A stretch of DNA of 64,000 nucleotides, from positions 1,837,902 through 1,901,901 of the forward strand of contig VZSE01004122.1 in assembly GCA_013398275.1 (NCBI GenBank), written 5' to 3'. The stretch is from Promerops cafer (taxonomy: Eukaryota > Chordata > Aves > Passeriformes > Nectariniidae). The first letter of the stretch is position 1; each line of letters opens with the position of its first letter. The notes beneath the pieces are model-generated. The model was not told where the DNA came from. It did no database searches and saw nothing but the letters and a program-made list of their open reading frames with translations. Shown here one piece after another: positions 13,030 to 25,789 of the stretch. The position numbers and the translations under genes were made by a program.

Positions 13030-13195
13030 AAGTCTCCCATTGTCTTGCTCAGTTAGTGTGTGACCTTCGATAAGTCCTTCCACTTCTCTTTTCTCCACTT
13101 TCAGTCTGTAAAGGATGATAATGGTTACCGAATCTCTTCGTTTTATTGTGAAAATTAATGGGCTAATAATTTTAAAGCCCTCTAGCTCATCAGAA
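13030..13195 (+). repeat. Second ancient MIR-like SINE fragment (sense)
   Basis: Starting near 13050 the strand reads 'gtgtgaccttcgataagtcc' (family: 'gtgtgaccttgggcaagtca'), then 'ctttcagtctgtaaaggatg' (family: 'cctcatctgtaaaatggg'), 'ataatggttacc' (family: 'ataatagtacctacc') and 'ttgtgaaaattaatgg' (family: 'ttgtgaggattaaatg'). This is the clearest MIR-like match in the window. Finding two in the same orientation within 450 bases may reflect one older composite insertion or independent events. Confidence 0.6.
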
Positions 13196-13812
13196 GATAC
13201 TTCAGATTATTTTCCCCCATTTTATTAATGATCTAAGGGAAGTTTGAGCTTGAATAAGAGGTGAAAATACATCTCCCATTATTAGTTCCAAGAAACGTCC
13301 ACCACTTCTAAATCATAAAAAAGAAGCACAGATTGTTTTACAAGGTTTCCAACACTGGCTATGAATGATTCTTACTGAAATTGCTGAATCATTCTGAACA
13401 ATGTTTTACGTTCTTTAAAAACCCCCATGTTCAGTGAATCACTCTGAAACTCCAATCTTTCTTGCCTTAACAAATGTGTTTTATCAGATCATTAATTTAG
13501 GCTTTTAAAAATTTTATACAGCCTCTTTAGACTTGTGCGAAGAATTCAATATACTTGGTCATCCGGCATTGATTTTAAAATTCAAAAGTATCAGCCTGAG
13601 CTTTAACAGCACGTCATTGGTTTGAACCTCCTTTAGCTTAAAGGCCTTAATTTGCTTTAACTGATACATGTTTAGGGAGGAAAATTTACAGTCTCAAGGA
13701 AAAGTGGTGAAAGGCAAGAATTGTACAATGGCTTTAGGAAACAAAGGATGGGGATAAAGGAAGATAGAGTGGATTTGAACACAATTCAGTTGGAAGAGAC
13801 ACAGATCAAAAG

Positions 13813-13872
13813 AAACAAGTATATATGATGCTCCCAATAGCCAAACAAATATATATGAGGCTCCCAAAAGCC
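13813..13872. repeat. Tandem duplication, 2 x 30 bp
   Basis: Two adjacent 30-bp units (13813-13842 and 13843-13872) both begin AAACAA and end in GCC. They differ at three positions only: G/A at unit position 7, T/G at 17 and T/A at 26. The low divergence suggests a fairly recent local duplication. Confidence 0.92.
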
Positions 13873-14811
13873 ACAGGTGGTATGAATATCTTGCTCTCAT
13901 TTGTGCCTTTGGAAATCTAAAGCCTTGGTTTTTCTCCTCTTGAATTCAACAGCAAATCTCTTGATTACTTTGTTGGAGAAAAATCAAGCTTTAATCCTTC
14001 CAGGTCCTGTGGTATCTTGGTCAGAAAGTCCATCCTTCACAGTGATGGGTTGATGCTTTACAGACTAATGTTGTTAATGTTCCTAGAGTTGATTGCTTGT
14101 GTCTTTTTAGGGGGAGATACCTGTAGGGTTTTCTCTTAAGGAACTTCTGGTTTTGAAGAATAAGTGGTCTTTCTTCTGGCCCAAAACGCAGGAGGGAAGA
14201 CCAGTACAAGTTAAAACTTGCAGCTTCTTTTGGATATTTCACAATCCTTTTAAAGTATGGCAAATTTGTATAATTTAAATCCCTCTGGAATTTACATGTT
14301 CCAGGACTAACCTGTGCTTTCCACTATCTACTTTTACCTTTGTGGAAGCATTAATATTGAGTGTACTCGTAGTAGCCTGGTTTGTCACTGTACTGATTGA
14401 GAATAGCATGGCCACAGAAATGGTACAGTATGGTTGAATCTTGAAACAAAGCATCTCATTGAATTTTGTTGTTCATATAAATCTCTATTATCTTTTGTTG
14501 GTTGAAAACAGAGTGATCTCTTCCTAGCTGGAAACTCTGTTACATACAATGAAATGCTGTACTAAGAGCTCTGGAGGAATTAACTCTGATTGCTGTCTTC
14601 TTTTCTGTGCATGAGATTATACAATTCTGAATTTCTGCACAAACATTTGCATAGAATCTGTGTCTTGCTTTGTTAGCATCCTGTTCTGACCAAGGGAATT
14701 AAATGTTTGTGAAATCTGATGCATTTTGCAATCAAAGAGGAAATGGGTAGCTAGTCCTAAGTCATCATAGACATAATGGTGGGTCTTTAGAAGCTGCATT
14801 CTAAGAACAGG

Positions 14812-14829
14812 CCTAATTGGCCTAATTGG
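14812..14829. repeat. Tandem 2 x 9 bp, palindromic
   Basis: CCTAATTGG occurs at 14812-14820 and 14821-14829 with no gap. The unit has near-palindromic symmetry around AATT. This is a short local duplication. Confidence 0.85.
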
Positions 14830-15114
14830 CTTCTTCTCAGTGCTGATACAGAAAGCTGACAGTGGTTGCTGCCATTGTCATCTTTCACTTGTAAGGAAAA
14901 CTCTGGGACCATACTCATATGCTAATGTCTCACCCTTATTCTCTGGGAAATCAGATGCAATTTCTAATTATTTTTTCTGTTTTATGGTGTCATTCTAGTG
15001 AACAATTTGATAAATACTCTTAATTGTGTTTTGGGATTTTTAATACAAAACTTGTTCAGGCCAGCCCTTGAACCATTTGAAACCCCTCTTCTTACTTTGC
15101 AACTGGACATCACT

Positions 15115-15290
15115 GAATCATAGAATCAACTAGGCTGGAAAAGACCTTTGAGATCATCAAGTCCAGCCCACGGCCAAACACCACCTTGTCAACTACACCA
15201 TGGCACAGAGTGCCATGTCCAGTCTTTTCTTAAACACCTCCAGGGATGGTGGTTCCACCACCTCCCTGGGCAGCTCAGATTGAAATGTCT
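15115..15290 (-). mobile_element. CR1 LINE 3' end (antisense)
   Basis: Reading the plus strand, the element opens with 'gaatcatagaatcaact', the complement of the CR1 terminal 'attctatgattc' motif. It continues 'ggctggaaaagacctttgag', 'atcatcaagtccagccca', 'caccaccttgtcaactac', 'catggcac' and 'cacctccagggatggtggtt', and ends after 'cacctccctgggcag' near 15273. This is the familiar bird CR1 3' terminus including the 3' UTR, truncated at its 5' side like most CR1 copies. Divergence is low enough for easy recognition, so it is much younger than the copies at 7546 and 26720. It diagnoses the window as avian. Confidence 0.95.
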
Positions 15291-15315
15291 TTTTATAGAC
15301 AACCCAGATTGAAAT
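15276..15315. repeat. 11-bp direct repeat at CR1 5' boundary
   Basis: CAGATTGAAAT occurs at 15276-15286 and again at 15305-15315 around an 18-base spacer, just where CR1 similarity fades. This could be a small rearrangement at the truncation point. It is not placed as a classical target-site duplication, because both copies lie on the same side of the element. Confidence 0.75.
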
Positions 15316-18050
15316 CCCAGCCTGAATTTTCACTATTATGTATTCCCTCTGTTTTACTTTGTCTCTCCATTCTACCCCAAGTAAACTTCCAACCTTTCAA
15401 AACCTTCACATTTTTAACATTTGTTCCCCTTATTTTGACAGGGACGATCATTTAGGGTGGTTCTTGCCACAATAACTGGCATGTGTAATCAAATTTCAGA
15501 CTAATCATAGTAACATATCACTTTGTTTCATACTTTTCATCTGTCAATATTTGTAGACTTTTTCATAAATGTGAAGATCATTCTTGTGCAGGCAAACTAT
15601 GCAGTCCTTTGGTGAAACACTGTGTTTCATTAACTTGGGGGGAAAGAGGCAAGAAGGGTGCAGAATTTAAGAAAGGCAGTAGCTGTATGATGGCTCTGAG
15701 GGGAAAAGGAATTTTTTTTTTAATGTATATTCCTCTTGAGCTTGCAACACTTTCCACTCTAAATAACACTCTGATTTGTGGTAGGTGCTGAGTAAGGTTT
15801 GGCCTACAGACATGCCATGGAAGAGTTTTGAATGGCACTTGCAGGAAACACCACAGCAACAGTGCTTTTCACTTCTGAGATCTGTTGACCTGTGGCCTTT
15901 AGGTCAAGGTCTCCTGCTGCCAGACTACACTGCAACTGTTGAATTTGCAACAATTCTTCTTCTCAGGTGACCTGTGCTATGGTGCTGTTTCCTGCCTGTT
16001 GGACAGCAATAGTGAGAGCTGCTTGTGTGAAGGTCTGCGATGCTGCAGATTCAGTAAATTCAACTTGCTGCCCAAGAGGACCTTGGGAGGGTCATAGACC
16101 ATCTCCAGTACTTTGTCCTATTCAAATATCTGTACAGAAAATCACTATAGATCAATCTTCCCAAGGTCTCAGGATCCTGACCCTTCTTTTCAGCAGAGCG
16201 TGAACAAAAATTTCAAAGTGTTGAAGATTGAAAGAAATTGGATTTGTGCCTGGATAGGACTAGACCAGCTTACAAGAGGGAATGGAAATGTACCTGCCAG
16301 GAGAAAAAAGGTCATTTGTTCAGAGGTAGAATTCCTGTGATGTATTTAACTGGGTGAAAGTTTTTTCTTTGAATTTGTATTCAAGGTACTGCAGACTGCT
16401 GTGCAATAATGAATTATAACTGCAGCACCTATGTAAGCAAATGTAGCTCCAATTATACATTTGGCAAAAACTTGCATCCTGTCTACAACAAGTTGAAAGT
16501 GTTATGAAACACAGAGATGTTTGATTTTGGACTAGAATGTATTACCCTCCAAAACTGTCATGTAGACTTAAATATCTATCTAGAATCAGCAGCAAGCATC
16601 AAATTCTCCTCATCTTTCCTGAACATGTGCATTTATTAGATAAAAGTTTATTATATAATGACAAATGTATTGTAATAAAATATTCCAGCTAAATCTGAAC
16701 CCACAGTAGTCTACCACTTTGTTTCTTATGTATTCTTCCAAAAATATTAATAATTTAATATGTACTCTTAAGGAAGACGGCTTCACAAAGCTTATGCAAA
16801 ATTGTCAAGAGAATATTACTCACATTGGATTATAAGTAAATAGGTGTTGTAGGAAAAAGTAAAATTTAGTCAATTAACAGTTCACATGCTAATGAGCATT
16901 TCCCTCAAATTTGTCAGCCAGAGTTTTTTTAAATAAAAATCTCCCAACCCACTGCTTGAGTAGGGTTAGCCAGGCCTCTTTTTTTATACCAGCATAGACT
17001 AGATATTTTCTGTGTCTCTGTCCTTGCTGTGTCTCCACACTGTACCCTCTTAATGACTACTGAAATGAGTTAGTGATGTTGGTCAGTAAAGAAATCTGAG
17101 GAAAAGTATGGCTGTTTTTTATCGCCTGGTTATGACCCCCTCCCTTCTGGCTGGCAGAGCCAGTGTGGGGCCATGGTTTTTCTTATCTTTGAGAAGTAAA
17201 GTACAGTTTTGTCTATAATGTGGTCAGAAGCTTGCCCTAGTCCTAACCTTTACTGTTAGCATGGAAAAGGCTTCTTCCCAAGCCACTGTAATAACAGCAA
17301 AAACTGAATTCAGAACCTCAGCTGTTACTCTTGAGCACTTCAGAGAAATGCATTAGTTAATTACTAACTATTATTACTGCCAGCTGGTACCTGGTTAAGT
17401 CTGCAGTGTATTTTACTACAGCCTGCTGTGGAATAATTCTTCTATTCCATGGTACACAGATGTTTTCCTTAAATCTGAGAAACTCTGTGTAGAGATAAAC
17501 ACACTGGTTGCTTTTAAAGGGAAGTTCTTTTGTGAACCTTTATTTCTCAGCTATATTTCCCACCTATCCTGTTACCTACCCATTCTCCCACTGTCTGTGA
17601 ACTTAGTGCTCCATTCAGTGCCTGCCTTCCAGTACCTACACACTGCGTAACAGAGGCAACAGGAGTTACTTCATACTCTTGCAGAGCTGGCCCCTGTAGG
17701 AACATCTCCTTTTTACGGTCCCCAACACGTTCATTGCAGCACTAAATGCTGAAAATGCAAAACCTGATTCTTAGCTATACCTCTATCACATAGGAGCTCT
17801 GGTTTACCCGTTTCAGTAACCATAACAACATCCGTGCCTTTCATCTGAAGGATATCAGTGTGATAAAAAGCTGGTATGAGTAATAAGTTACCCAGTTTAG
17901 TGGTCAAGTTGGGTTGGAAGAAAATAATTTCAAAGGACACCAAAGCATACTATTTACCTCAAGCTAAAATGTTTTGTTGTTTCTTCTAGATTCATTAGAT
18001 CAGTTTCTTCTAAATTAGAAATTTTACTTGTGTTTTTAAAACACAATATT
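15316..18050. other. Noncoding stretch, no gene recognised
   Basis: AT-rich DNA. A few open frames of up to 93 codons overlap on both strands at 15578-16340, with no recognisable protein. An AT-rich interval runs from about 16610 to 16960. No repeat family was recognised. Confidence 0.6.
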
Positions 18051-18056
18051 TTGATT

Positions 18057-18073
18057 TATATATATATATATAT
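18057..18073. repeat. TA dinucleotide microsatellite next to an ambiguous base
   Basis: TA alternates for 17 bases and runs straight into an N at 18074, the only ambiguous base I noticed. The true repeat length is therefore uncertain. Confidence 0.95.
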
Positions 18074-18074
18074 N

Positions 18075-18815
18075 TGTGGGAATTGCTATGGTAAACTTCA
18101 AATAAACATCTTCAAATGACATTTTTACTTATTTCCATAATATATGATAAAAGCATTTGCTTGGTTTTATTATCCTGTCTTATTGCAAGTATTTATACAA
18201 TCATCATCCCAGCCATGTTTATGAACTCGTTAGAAATTACTTGGACTCAACAGCAGCTGCATTCTACTAAATGGATGCAGTGTAAATGAGGCCCCTCTCA
18301 ATTTAAGAACTGCTTTTCACCTTTCTGCTGAGAATCTCACAGAAGTAAAGTTTGTCATACCACATCCTCTCTTAATCTTTGAGAAATTTATGCATCTTAT
18401 ATTGAATTCATATTAAATTAAATGTTTTGTAATGCAGGAATAGCTAAATCAATTCTTTTAATGATATAACACATCCATAATGACAATTTTAAAAAAATGT
18501 AAATATATTTCATACAAAAGTTCAGAGAAGGGTGTGGGGAAATGGCAAAGTAAATCCACAAGCATTTTTAGAATGAGGTAGCAGAGATTTTTACTTCCAG
18601 TTTTGTGTGAAGTATGAAAAAGCAGAAACAAGAACTTTTCTTAGTGTCTCCCTCCCTTTTTTGCCTCCCCCCATTTTGCAAACCTCATTAAATTGCTTTC
18701 TAGTTTTAGATAAACAAAGTCCTGATGGATTACACAGTGGCAAGTAGAACAGGGAATGCAGTGAAGCTTTAGCTTTAAATAAAAAATAAATCTTACCTCT
18801 ATGGCTTTAAAGTTT
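18075..18815. other. AT-rich noncoding stretch
   Basis: Very AT-rich with no long open frame. I see nothing identifiable. Confidence 0.6.
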
Positions 18816-18841
18816 TGTGTGTGTGTGCGTATGTGTGTGTT
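18816..18841. repeat. Imperfect TG microsatellite
   Basis: About 26 bases of TG units are interrupted by CG and TA in the middle ('gtgtgcgtatgtg'). Confidence 0.9.
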
Positions 18842-18920
18842 AAGGGATTCTGTGTTGGTATTGGATTGCTAAATTGTTCATAATTGAGCATTTACAAACA
18901 CTTGGTATATACAGAGTTTT

Positions 18921-19204
18921 TGATTTATGAAATGGGCCCAGTGGTCAAAAGATATATGATTCGTTTCAGTAATATATTTGTCTGGTGGCACCTGATCTAT
19001 TAATCAAGAGAGTGATTTTCCAGTCAGGCAAGTGCTTTGCGAGTAAGACTGATTTATAAGTGTAGAAAATAATGGATAGTTCATGTGCCTGATTTATAAG
19101 CAGCATTACTGTCATACAGATGGTTTGAAACTCAATACTTTATATGTTGGATGTAAATATCTATTTTATTAATAAAAATTGACTGATTTATGTGACTGAT
19201 TTGT
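18921..19204 (+). promoter_or_regulatory. Cluster of TGATTTAT motifs (possible HOX/PBX sites)
   Basis: The exact octamer TGATTTAT occurs at 18921-18928, 19050-19057, 19090-19097 and 19184-19191, all on the plus strand, with a variant TGATTTGT at 19197-19204. TGATTTAT is the known composite site for PBX with posterior HOX proteins. Two copies share a longer CTGATTTATAAG context 40 bases apart, so part of the cluster may come from local duplication. Enhancer activity is inference only. Confidence 0.3.
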
Positions 19205-22200
19205 TAATCTTTATTCTAGATTTTAGCAGAAGTCATGCTCTGATATACATTATTTCTCAAACAGGCTATTTTCCAAGGTCCAAATTTTGTAATCACAGTT
19301 TAGCTTATTGATATTTACTTTACATTCTTCTCACTTCGTGTTCTTACCAAGATGAATTACTTTCTTTGTCCTTTTTGGGGTACTGCCCTGATGAATGCTG
19401 TAAATGGGTGATTTTCTATCACTTCACACGTTCTCTCCTAGTGATGCTTTCTGCACAGCCTTCATATTTACCAATAATTTCTGACCTCTGTTTATGTCTG
19501 GATGCCACTTCAAGAGCATCTAGTGCTTTTTCTTCGTAGCTGCATACAAATTACCACAGCAAACAAACTAATGAATAGATAGAAACTGTAGCCAAGGGTT
19601 GATAATACTTCACAAATCTGTTAGTGGCTTGGGAATTTGGGCTATAAACCAAGTACTTTGAGATAGTAAGCTTTCAGTTGCATAATTAAATTGAATAAAT
19701 TTGTTCCATCTGAGATCAAAAGGAAAAGGTGCCCGTAAGGTGGATCTTTCTGCAGTTTTTAATCAGCATTGGATTACATCTAAAATGTATTTGTAGTATT
19801 TAATCTTCTATTTTTTCCCTCTTTATACTATTCCTCTGTTGAGAACCTTCATACATTTTTTACTGAAGTCTGTACTCCCCAACATATCCTTTTCATCAGT
19901 GGAATTCTTGAATAAAGAGCAAAAGTTTTGAACTTTTTATTAAAAAAAAAAAAACTCTTGTAACTGAAAATGATACAACAGATTTGAATCCATTTTTGGG
20001 ATAGCTTCAAAAACATTAGTAATTTGGAAGCCTACAAGCAGTACTTTACACAAACAGTGCCTGATTGAGCTATTAATAGTGGGAATTCGGATCCTTATTG
20101 AAATGCTTACTATTGGTCATCTGGCTTTGTTTGCTGTTTAATGGTTTAATCTTCACACAGTCTCAACAAACAGCTACTTAAATGAGTTGTGATTACAGTC
20201 AGGACAAACATATGCAGGAGCCACAACTCAAGCTTACTCATTTGTGGGGGAATGTTGTCGGGAAGAGGGGTGTGAGTGAGAGTTTGGATCAGCATTGGAT
20301 CACTGGATATGTAGCATTGCAGCAGTACCTTGAGGGACAGCTTAGCCTGTCCCTCACTTCGCAAGGCAACTGGCAAGGAGAAAAAGGAACAGTTCAAGGA
20401 GATGAAAAACCCAGATCACTTTTCATGTTAAAGTTATGGACAGAGCTCATTATACTATACATGGAGATGCAGCATGCCATGAGAGAGAAAATTTGAGCTA
20501 TAACCCCTTCAGTCAATGGATAAATTCTTGCCTGTTTGAACAGATATCCCAGTTAGCACTCAGCTTATTGGGAATTTATAGCACAATGAAGGTGGGGCCA
20601 GACTAAGCATGACTGTCGTGGAGTAAAGCCAAATGGAAAGGGTCAGCAATAACCTTGCAGGGGCTGTCATACAATCATAGCATGACTATTGGTCATATCT
20701 CTGCCCTGTAGAGTTTCAGTGGATAAGATAAATGGATGTGGATGGAGAAGAATCCTGGAAGTCCACAGCAATGCAGTGACTGGGCCAAGGCCGATTGGAG
20801 TGAGAATGAAACATAAATATCTCAGTTCTGTGATAAGTGGATGTTCAAAGATTTGTGATTAAAACTTTGTTCATATTCTGCTTCTCTAGTCTTCAGTCAC
20901 TGAATTTCAAACAACATGAACCTCAATAAATTGTAGAGAGTTTTGCCTGGCAGAAAATTTAAGCAGCTCTTATATTAATTAGAATAAGCTAGAGTAGCTT
21001 CAGATCCTGTAAAGAGCATCATTTTTATGATCAAATTCATGATGAAGACATTCACAAACAGCACATTAACTCACTGTAAAAGATCTGATAAAGTTTAGAT
21101 GAGCTACACGATTGTATTTCTTGGAACATTAATTATAATTTAAACTTTAATATGCTTACAACTGTTACTTTGAGAATAAAATAACAATTTAAAATGACAA
21201 AACATTAGGTTTTTTATGGATTGTGCTTCATTTACACTACCATATTTTTAAGTTATTGTGGGGTTAGATATTGTAACTTCTATTTATAGCTGGCTGGAAA
21301 ATTTCTGAGAGTTTTTGCATTCTGATAATTTGCAGCAGAGAAAATATTTAGCAATCATTTTCTCAAATTCTGTGTTTAAGAAACTCACTCTGTGCTGTGA
21401 AACCTGGAGAGAAATATTTTGGTCTGACTGAAATCTGAATATGTGGTTTCACAAATCACAGAAAAGTGGAGTTTGGTAACAAACTGGTCTCCAGTGTTAG
21501 CACACAGAAGGAGTTCTGTTATCTTGAAAGTCCTGGTAAGCTCATGGTTTGGGGTTTCTCTCTGAACTGCAATATTCATGATGCTTTGTTTTCTACCTTG
21601 GCCTTGCCTTTATCTGTCCTTTCACATATATGCAGAAGTCCTATCTACTGTCTCAGGCAGGGGGAATGGGCAAATAACATCAAACTATAATTTTCAGACC
21701 TAGTGCAGTAGATTTGGTGAAGGGGATTTGTGTCCAGTTAGCTCAAATCATATATTTTCTGTTTGATTTAAAAAAACTATTTTAGTCCATTTTGAAATTC
21801 TAGAATATTTTTATTTGTATTTTTCCAGACATATTCTGTATTTTCATATTTTCTCTTAAGAGTGAATACCTTTCCTCTTTCAAGTTTCTGTTCTAATCCA
21901 TCAAAAAAGCCCCTCAGAATTTCTTACATGACAAGAGCAATGATTGACTACGTGTTTCACCTCCAGCTGTTTCACAAATGTTTGAGTAGGTAAAAGGCTT
22001 TGAATTCACACATTGAGTTACAGCTGTAGTGCCTATATAGTTACCCTTAATGGTCTTCATTGGTACCTGTACTAGGTTTTTTTGGATTCTGAATCGAAAG
22101 GACAACATTTTGGATTCTCAGCCAGCGTAAACCATTGCTGACTGGAGCCTTCCAACATTTACACCACTTCTTTACTAATTTCACTGATGTTGCCTTCTCA

Positions 22201-25200
22201 TTCACCCTTTACATACACAACCACTTTAATGGTATTTTGTAATTGCCTAAGCACTTCTGTAAATTTCTCACTTTTTATTTTTAACATTTCTAGAAATAAA
22301 TATGCACACAGTACTTGTGACTGTCTTGTCTTCCTTCCCTTTCCTTTAAGGGTTTGTTTAATTCCCATTGTCACATTGTGAATATAGTGTATGAATTTGT
22401 CATGAGTACCAGAATGTTCCTCACAGCTGTAACTCTTATGTTCTGCTCCAGTACTATTTGTCATGAGCCTTTTTTAAGATGAAATTAATGAAAAACATCA
22501 CTGGACGAATTACTCAGTTCTGAGTGTGTGGGTCTGTGCGCATCTAGGACTTGGGAGGAGAGACCTTTTGGAAATATCTACTATTGGCAAGCCATAAAAT
22601 TTCCTACTAACATGAGGAACCTTACAAATGTGACTAACAAGTGAGCATAATGTTGTTTGTACAGTGTGTCACCAAGAGATACACACTCATTTTACGTGAG
22701 CTTGCTTCCTCTGTCGTAGAAACATATTCCCTATACTTTTAACTCTTTTTCTGATGACTAGATCTTTGTGTTTAGGCCCTCTTTTTAAAGTACTGCAGTA
22801 AAAGGCTTAGTTGTGAACTCTTGGAATATTAAGGTAGATATTGTAGGTCTGTGGTAACAACCATACAAGTTTTTGTAAAGAGCACGGAACCACTGGAAAG
22901 AAACAAAGCTGACAGAGTGGTAACCAGGATATAATTCCTTATGTGTCCTCTCATTTGAAGGCTTAATTTCCTTCCTGCACTTGAATCAGCAGGTATAGAG
23001 ATCCATTAAAGTAAACCATGAGTATGGGACAGAAATGAGCAACAAAATGCAGTTGAAGCTTCAAGGTTTGGCTCTTCTCTGAGGCCAAACACAGAACCCT
23101 GCCTTGTTTCTCGATCTTACCCAAGTGGTTTGCCCATTTTTACTCTACATATTTGCTTGTATTTTGAACATCAAGCTGAGCACATTAGCAGCAGGATAAA
23201 TTGCATTATTAAATTACATCACAGTTATTGGGATCCAAGCCCCAAGCTCTGCAGTGGCCGCCTAGGAATTGCATATTGCTAAAAGAGCATAACCAATGGA
23301 GTTTAAATAACATGGCTATTGGACTACAGTGTATGAAATTCCAAATTCATTTGTGACAAAACTGAACCACAAACAGTGTTGAAATATTGAACTCTTATAG
23401 TCCACTGTGTTGAGCTGCACTGGAAATCACATATTTAAATATTCAGAGAAATATTATGAGCTTTCTTGGAAAATTCAGTGACTATAGCAGTTAAATTCTG
23501 CTGTGCAACATAAAATATGTAACATATTAAAGCAATAATTTCCATTTGAAGGATTATGATTACAAAAATGTGAACTGTTACTCCAGCTGAAGTTGCTTTA
23601 GAGCTTTAATGCAGGTTTTGGTGTAAGGTTCTGGAAGAGGTTACTGGGAGGCTTTAGCTTCAGGAGCTTACACTAGCTCTCTGCTGGAGACTGCCAACCC
23701 CACAGTATGATCAGCACAATGTTCTCATGCATAACTCAGACAACTTGAAAATGAGGAGTTCAACCTCAGATACCAAAGTATAAAATGACACCATTGAGAT
23801 ACATTCATGTATTTCTTCCTGTTGTTCTCCAAGGATGACTGCTCGGTAAAATAATTGCAACAGCATGATTTCCTAGAGCTCGGCTCTTAAATCCATCCTT
23901 AGTTTCATTTTACTTACAACTCCTTGGCTTTCTTTATAACACAGTTCGAACAACTGAGATGCTGAGTCTGTGAGATGACAAACTGGAGAAGAGCTTGAAT
24001 AAGATGGTTTCTTTAAGTATTCTAGGTTATATTTGTAGATTCTCTTTTTTGTTTCTTTAAAAAAAGCTGAATTTTCTTTTTGGTTGCTTGTTATGAAATA
24101 CAAAAAGGATGGTTGACTTATTACAATAACATTTGGAAAGCGTTTAGATCTTTTAGTGACTTCAGTCCCACGTTTGGGTGACTAACAGCAGCATTGCTAT
24201 GAATTTACTGTAGATGCACATTTCTTGACTGGTGTAAGCTACCAGAATATGTCTGATTAGAGGCAAATGTTATCATTTTTGGAGAGCTGAAAGTCCAACT
24301 GATGTTTTATTTGCATGTGCCAGTTAGCAGAATAAGGAGAGTGTCCATTTCCCAACAGATCTACTTGGGTCCAAATGTTGTGCCTGCTGCATTCTTTGTT
24401 AAAATTGTGCTAGGGAATTGAAAGGGAGGAAGGTCCTGGGACCATTACTTAAAGAATTTCTAGTGGTGTCTGTTATGTCATTAAGTACCAGTGTTTTGGA
24501 GAAATCAGGTTTTCCCCCTCTACTTTGTAATATTAGAATTGATAGAAGTCAAATAGCTAGGTTGCATCATACCTTTTATTATTTGACTAGACTACTGTCT
24601 GTAATAAAATTCAGCTTCAAGCATGACTCATGGTTTATAGAGGAACACTGAGCTTTAGTAACCACCTTAATAAGCCTCCTGCTTTTCATGCCCACAGGTG
24701 TGCAAACATAGGTTAGACTTCCTGTCCCTTGGCCAGGAACCTGAGCTTGGATCAATATTGTATGGCTACTGTGGCCCTGAAAAGATTTATGTGTTTGCTC
24801 ACTTTTACTTTTATGATTTTGCTGAATATATTTAGAAACACGTGCTCTTCATTTAAGGAAATGAAGCTGCAGCTGTTGCTTTGAATGAAAATTTTTGTTC
24901 AACTGAGGCCAAAGCAACATCCTAAAATAGTAGAATACCCTCAACTGTTAATACAACAGTAACCTTTCAAAGCTGATAACACAATTTTGTGATTCCCAGT
25001 GAATTTTAGTGTTACACATTTTTTGCTGTGCCAAAACCCGAGAGCAGACACTCTGGATCACTGAAGCTGGCAGAAAATGGTGAGTGGTTGACTGGTGCCA
25101 AGATAAAACATCTGTAGGATGCAATCCCACCACTGCAATCTGTGCTTTTGGGGAGTAATTTGCTTAAATAGCTCATAATTTTGTCAGCAAAACCCTCAAG

Positions 25201-25789
25201 AATGTTTATACTTAATTGCAGCAACATAAATGTTGATAATCAAGGACTTCAGGAAAAATTTACAGAAATGACAGTGTTCTCTAACTAAATTATTAAACAT
25301 CACATTACTTTCACATATGAATCCCAACGAGCTTCTGTACTTATGTGCCTAGGAATTACTTGGCACTGATTACAGGAAAAATAATTCTTTGTGACAAGTG
25401 ACAAGTGTGATTTTGAAATCCAGACTTCTGAAAAATTAGTGACTTTATTTCCTGGCATTTGCTTAAGAGAAAAAATTGTGTTACTGAAGATATTTTACAT
25501 TAGAATGAATTGAAAGTAAAGAGAGCAGGATACCACTACAGCACTAATGGGTGAGAAGGATGGGTGGGTCTGGACCTGAGCTGGGGACATCCTATCCATT
25601 CTTCATTACATGAGCCAGATTGTGCTCTGCTGGAGGGGTGTGCCATAGAGTCTCCTTGTAAATCCCTGGCAGCTGTAAATAAAAGGAGAGAGAGAATTAA
25701 AACATCTGCTGGTTAGCGCTTAATATTTTACCAGCTCATCTTTCCAAGAACAAGATTTAGGACATGCATGTGGTATGAGCTGCTTTTCC
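19205..25789. other. Long noncoding stretch, no gene or repeat recognised
   Basis: Over 6.5 kb without a recognisable gene, young repeat or RNA gene. It holds an A12 run near 19942-19953. Open frames are all at or below 104 codons (the longest at 20182-20496) and match nothing I know. The interval about 23160-23370 has the mixed-composition, low-repeat look of conserved noncoding DNA, but only alignment could show this. Confidence 0.55.

Larger units (their letters stand above)
13196..15110. other. Noncoding stretch, no gene recognised
   Basis: Apart from the tandem repeats at 13813-13872 and 14812-14829, I see no repeat family or gene. The minus-strand frames at 13694-13900 and 14021-14263 have no recognisable domains. 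Confidence 0.6.

Noticed and set aside
20182..20496. 104-codon plus-strand frame as a possible gene
   Set aside because: No domain, no splice context, an opposite-strand frame is open in the same place, and the length is within chance expectation for the window.
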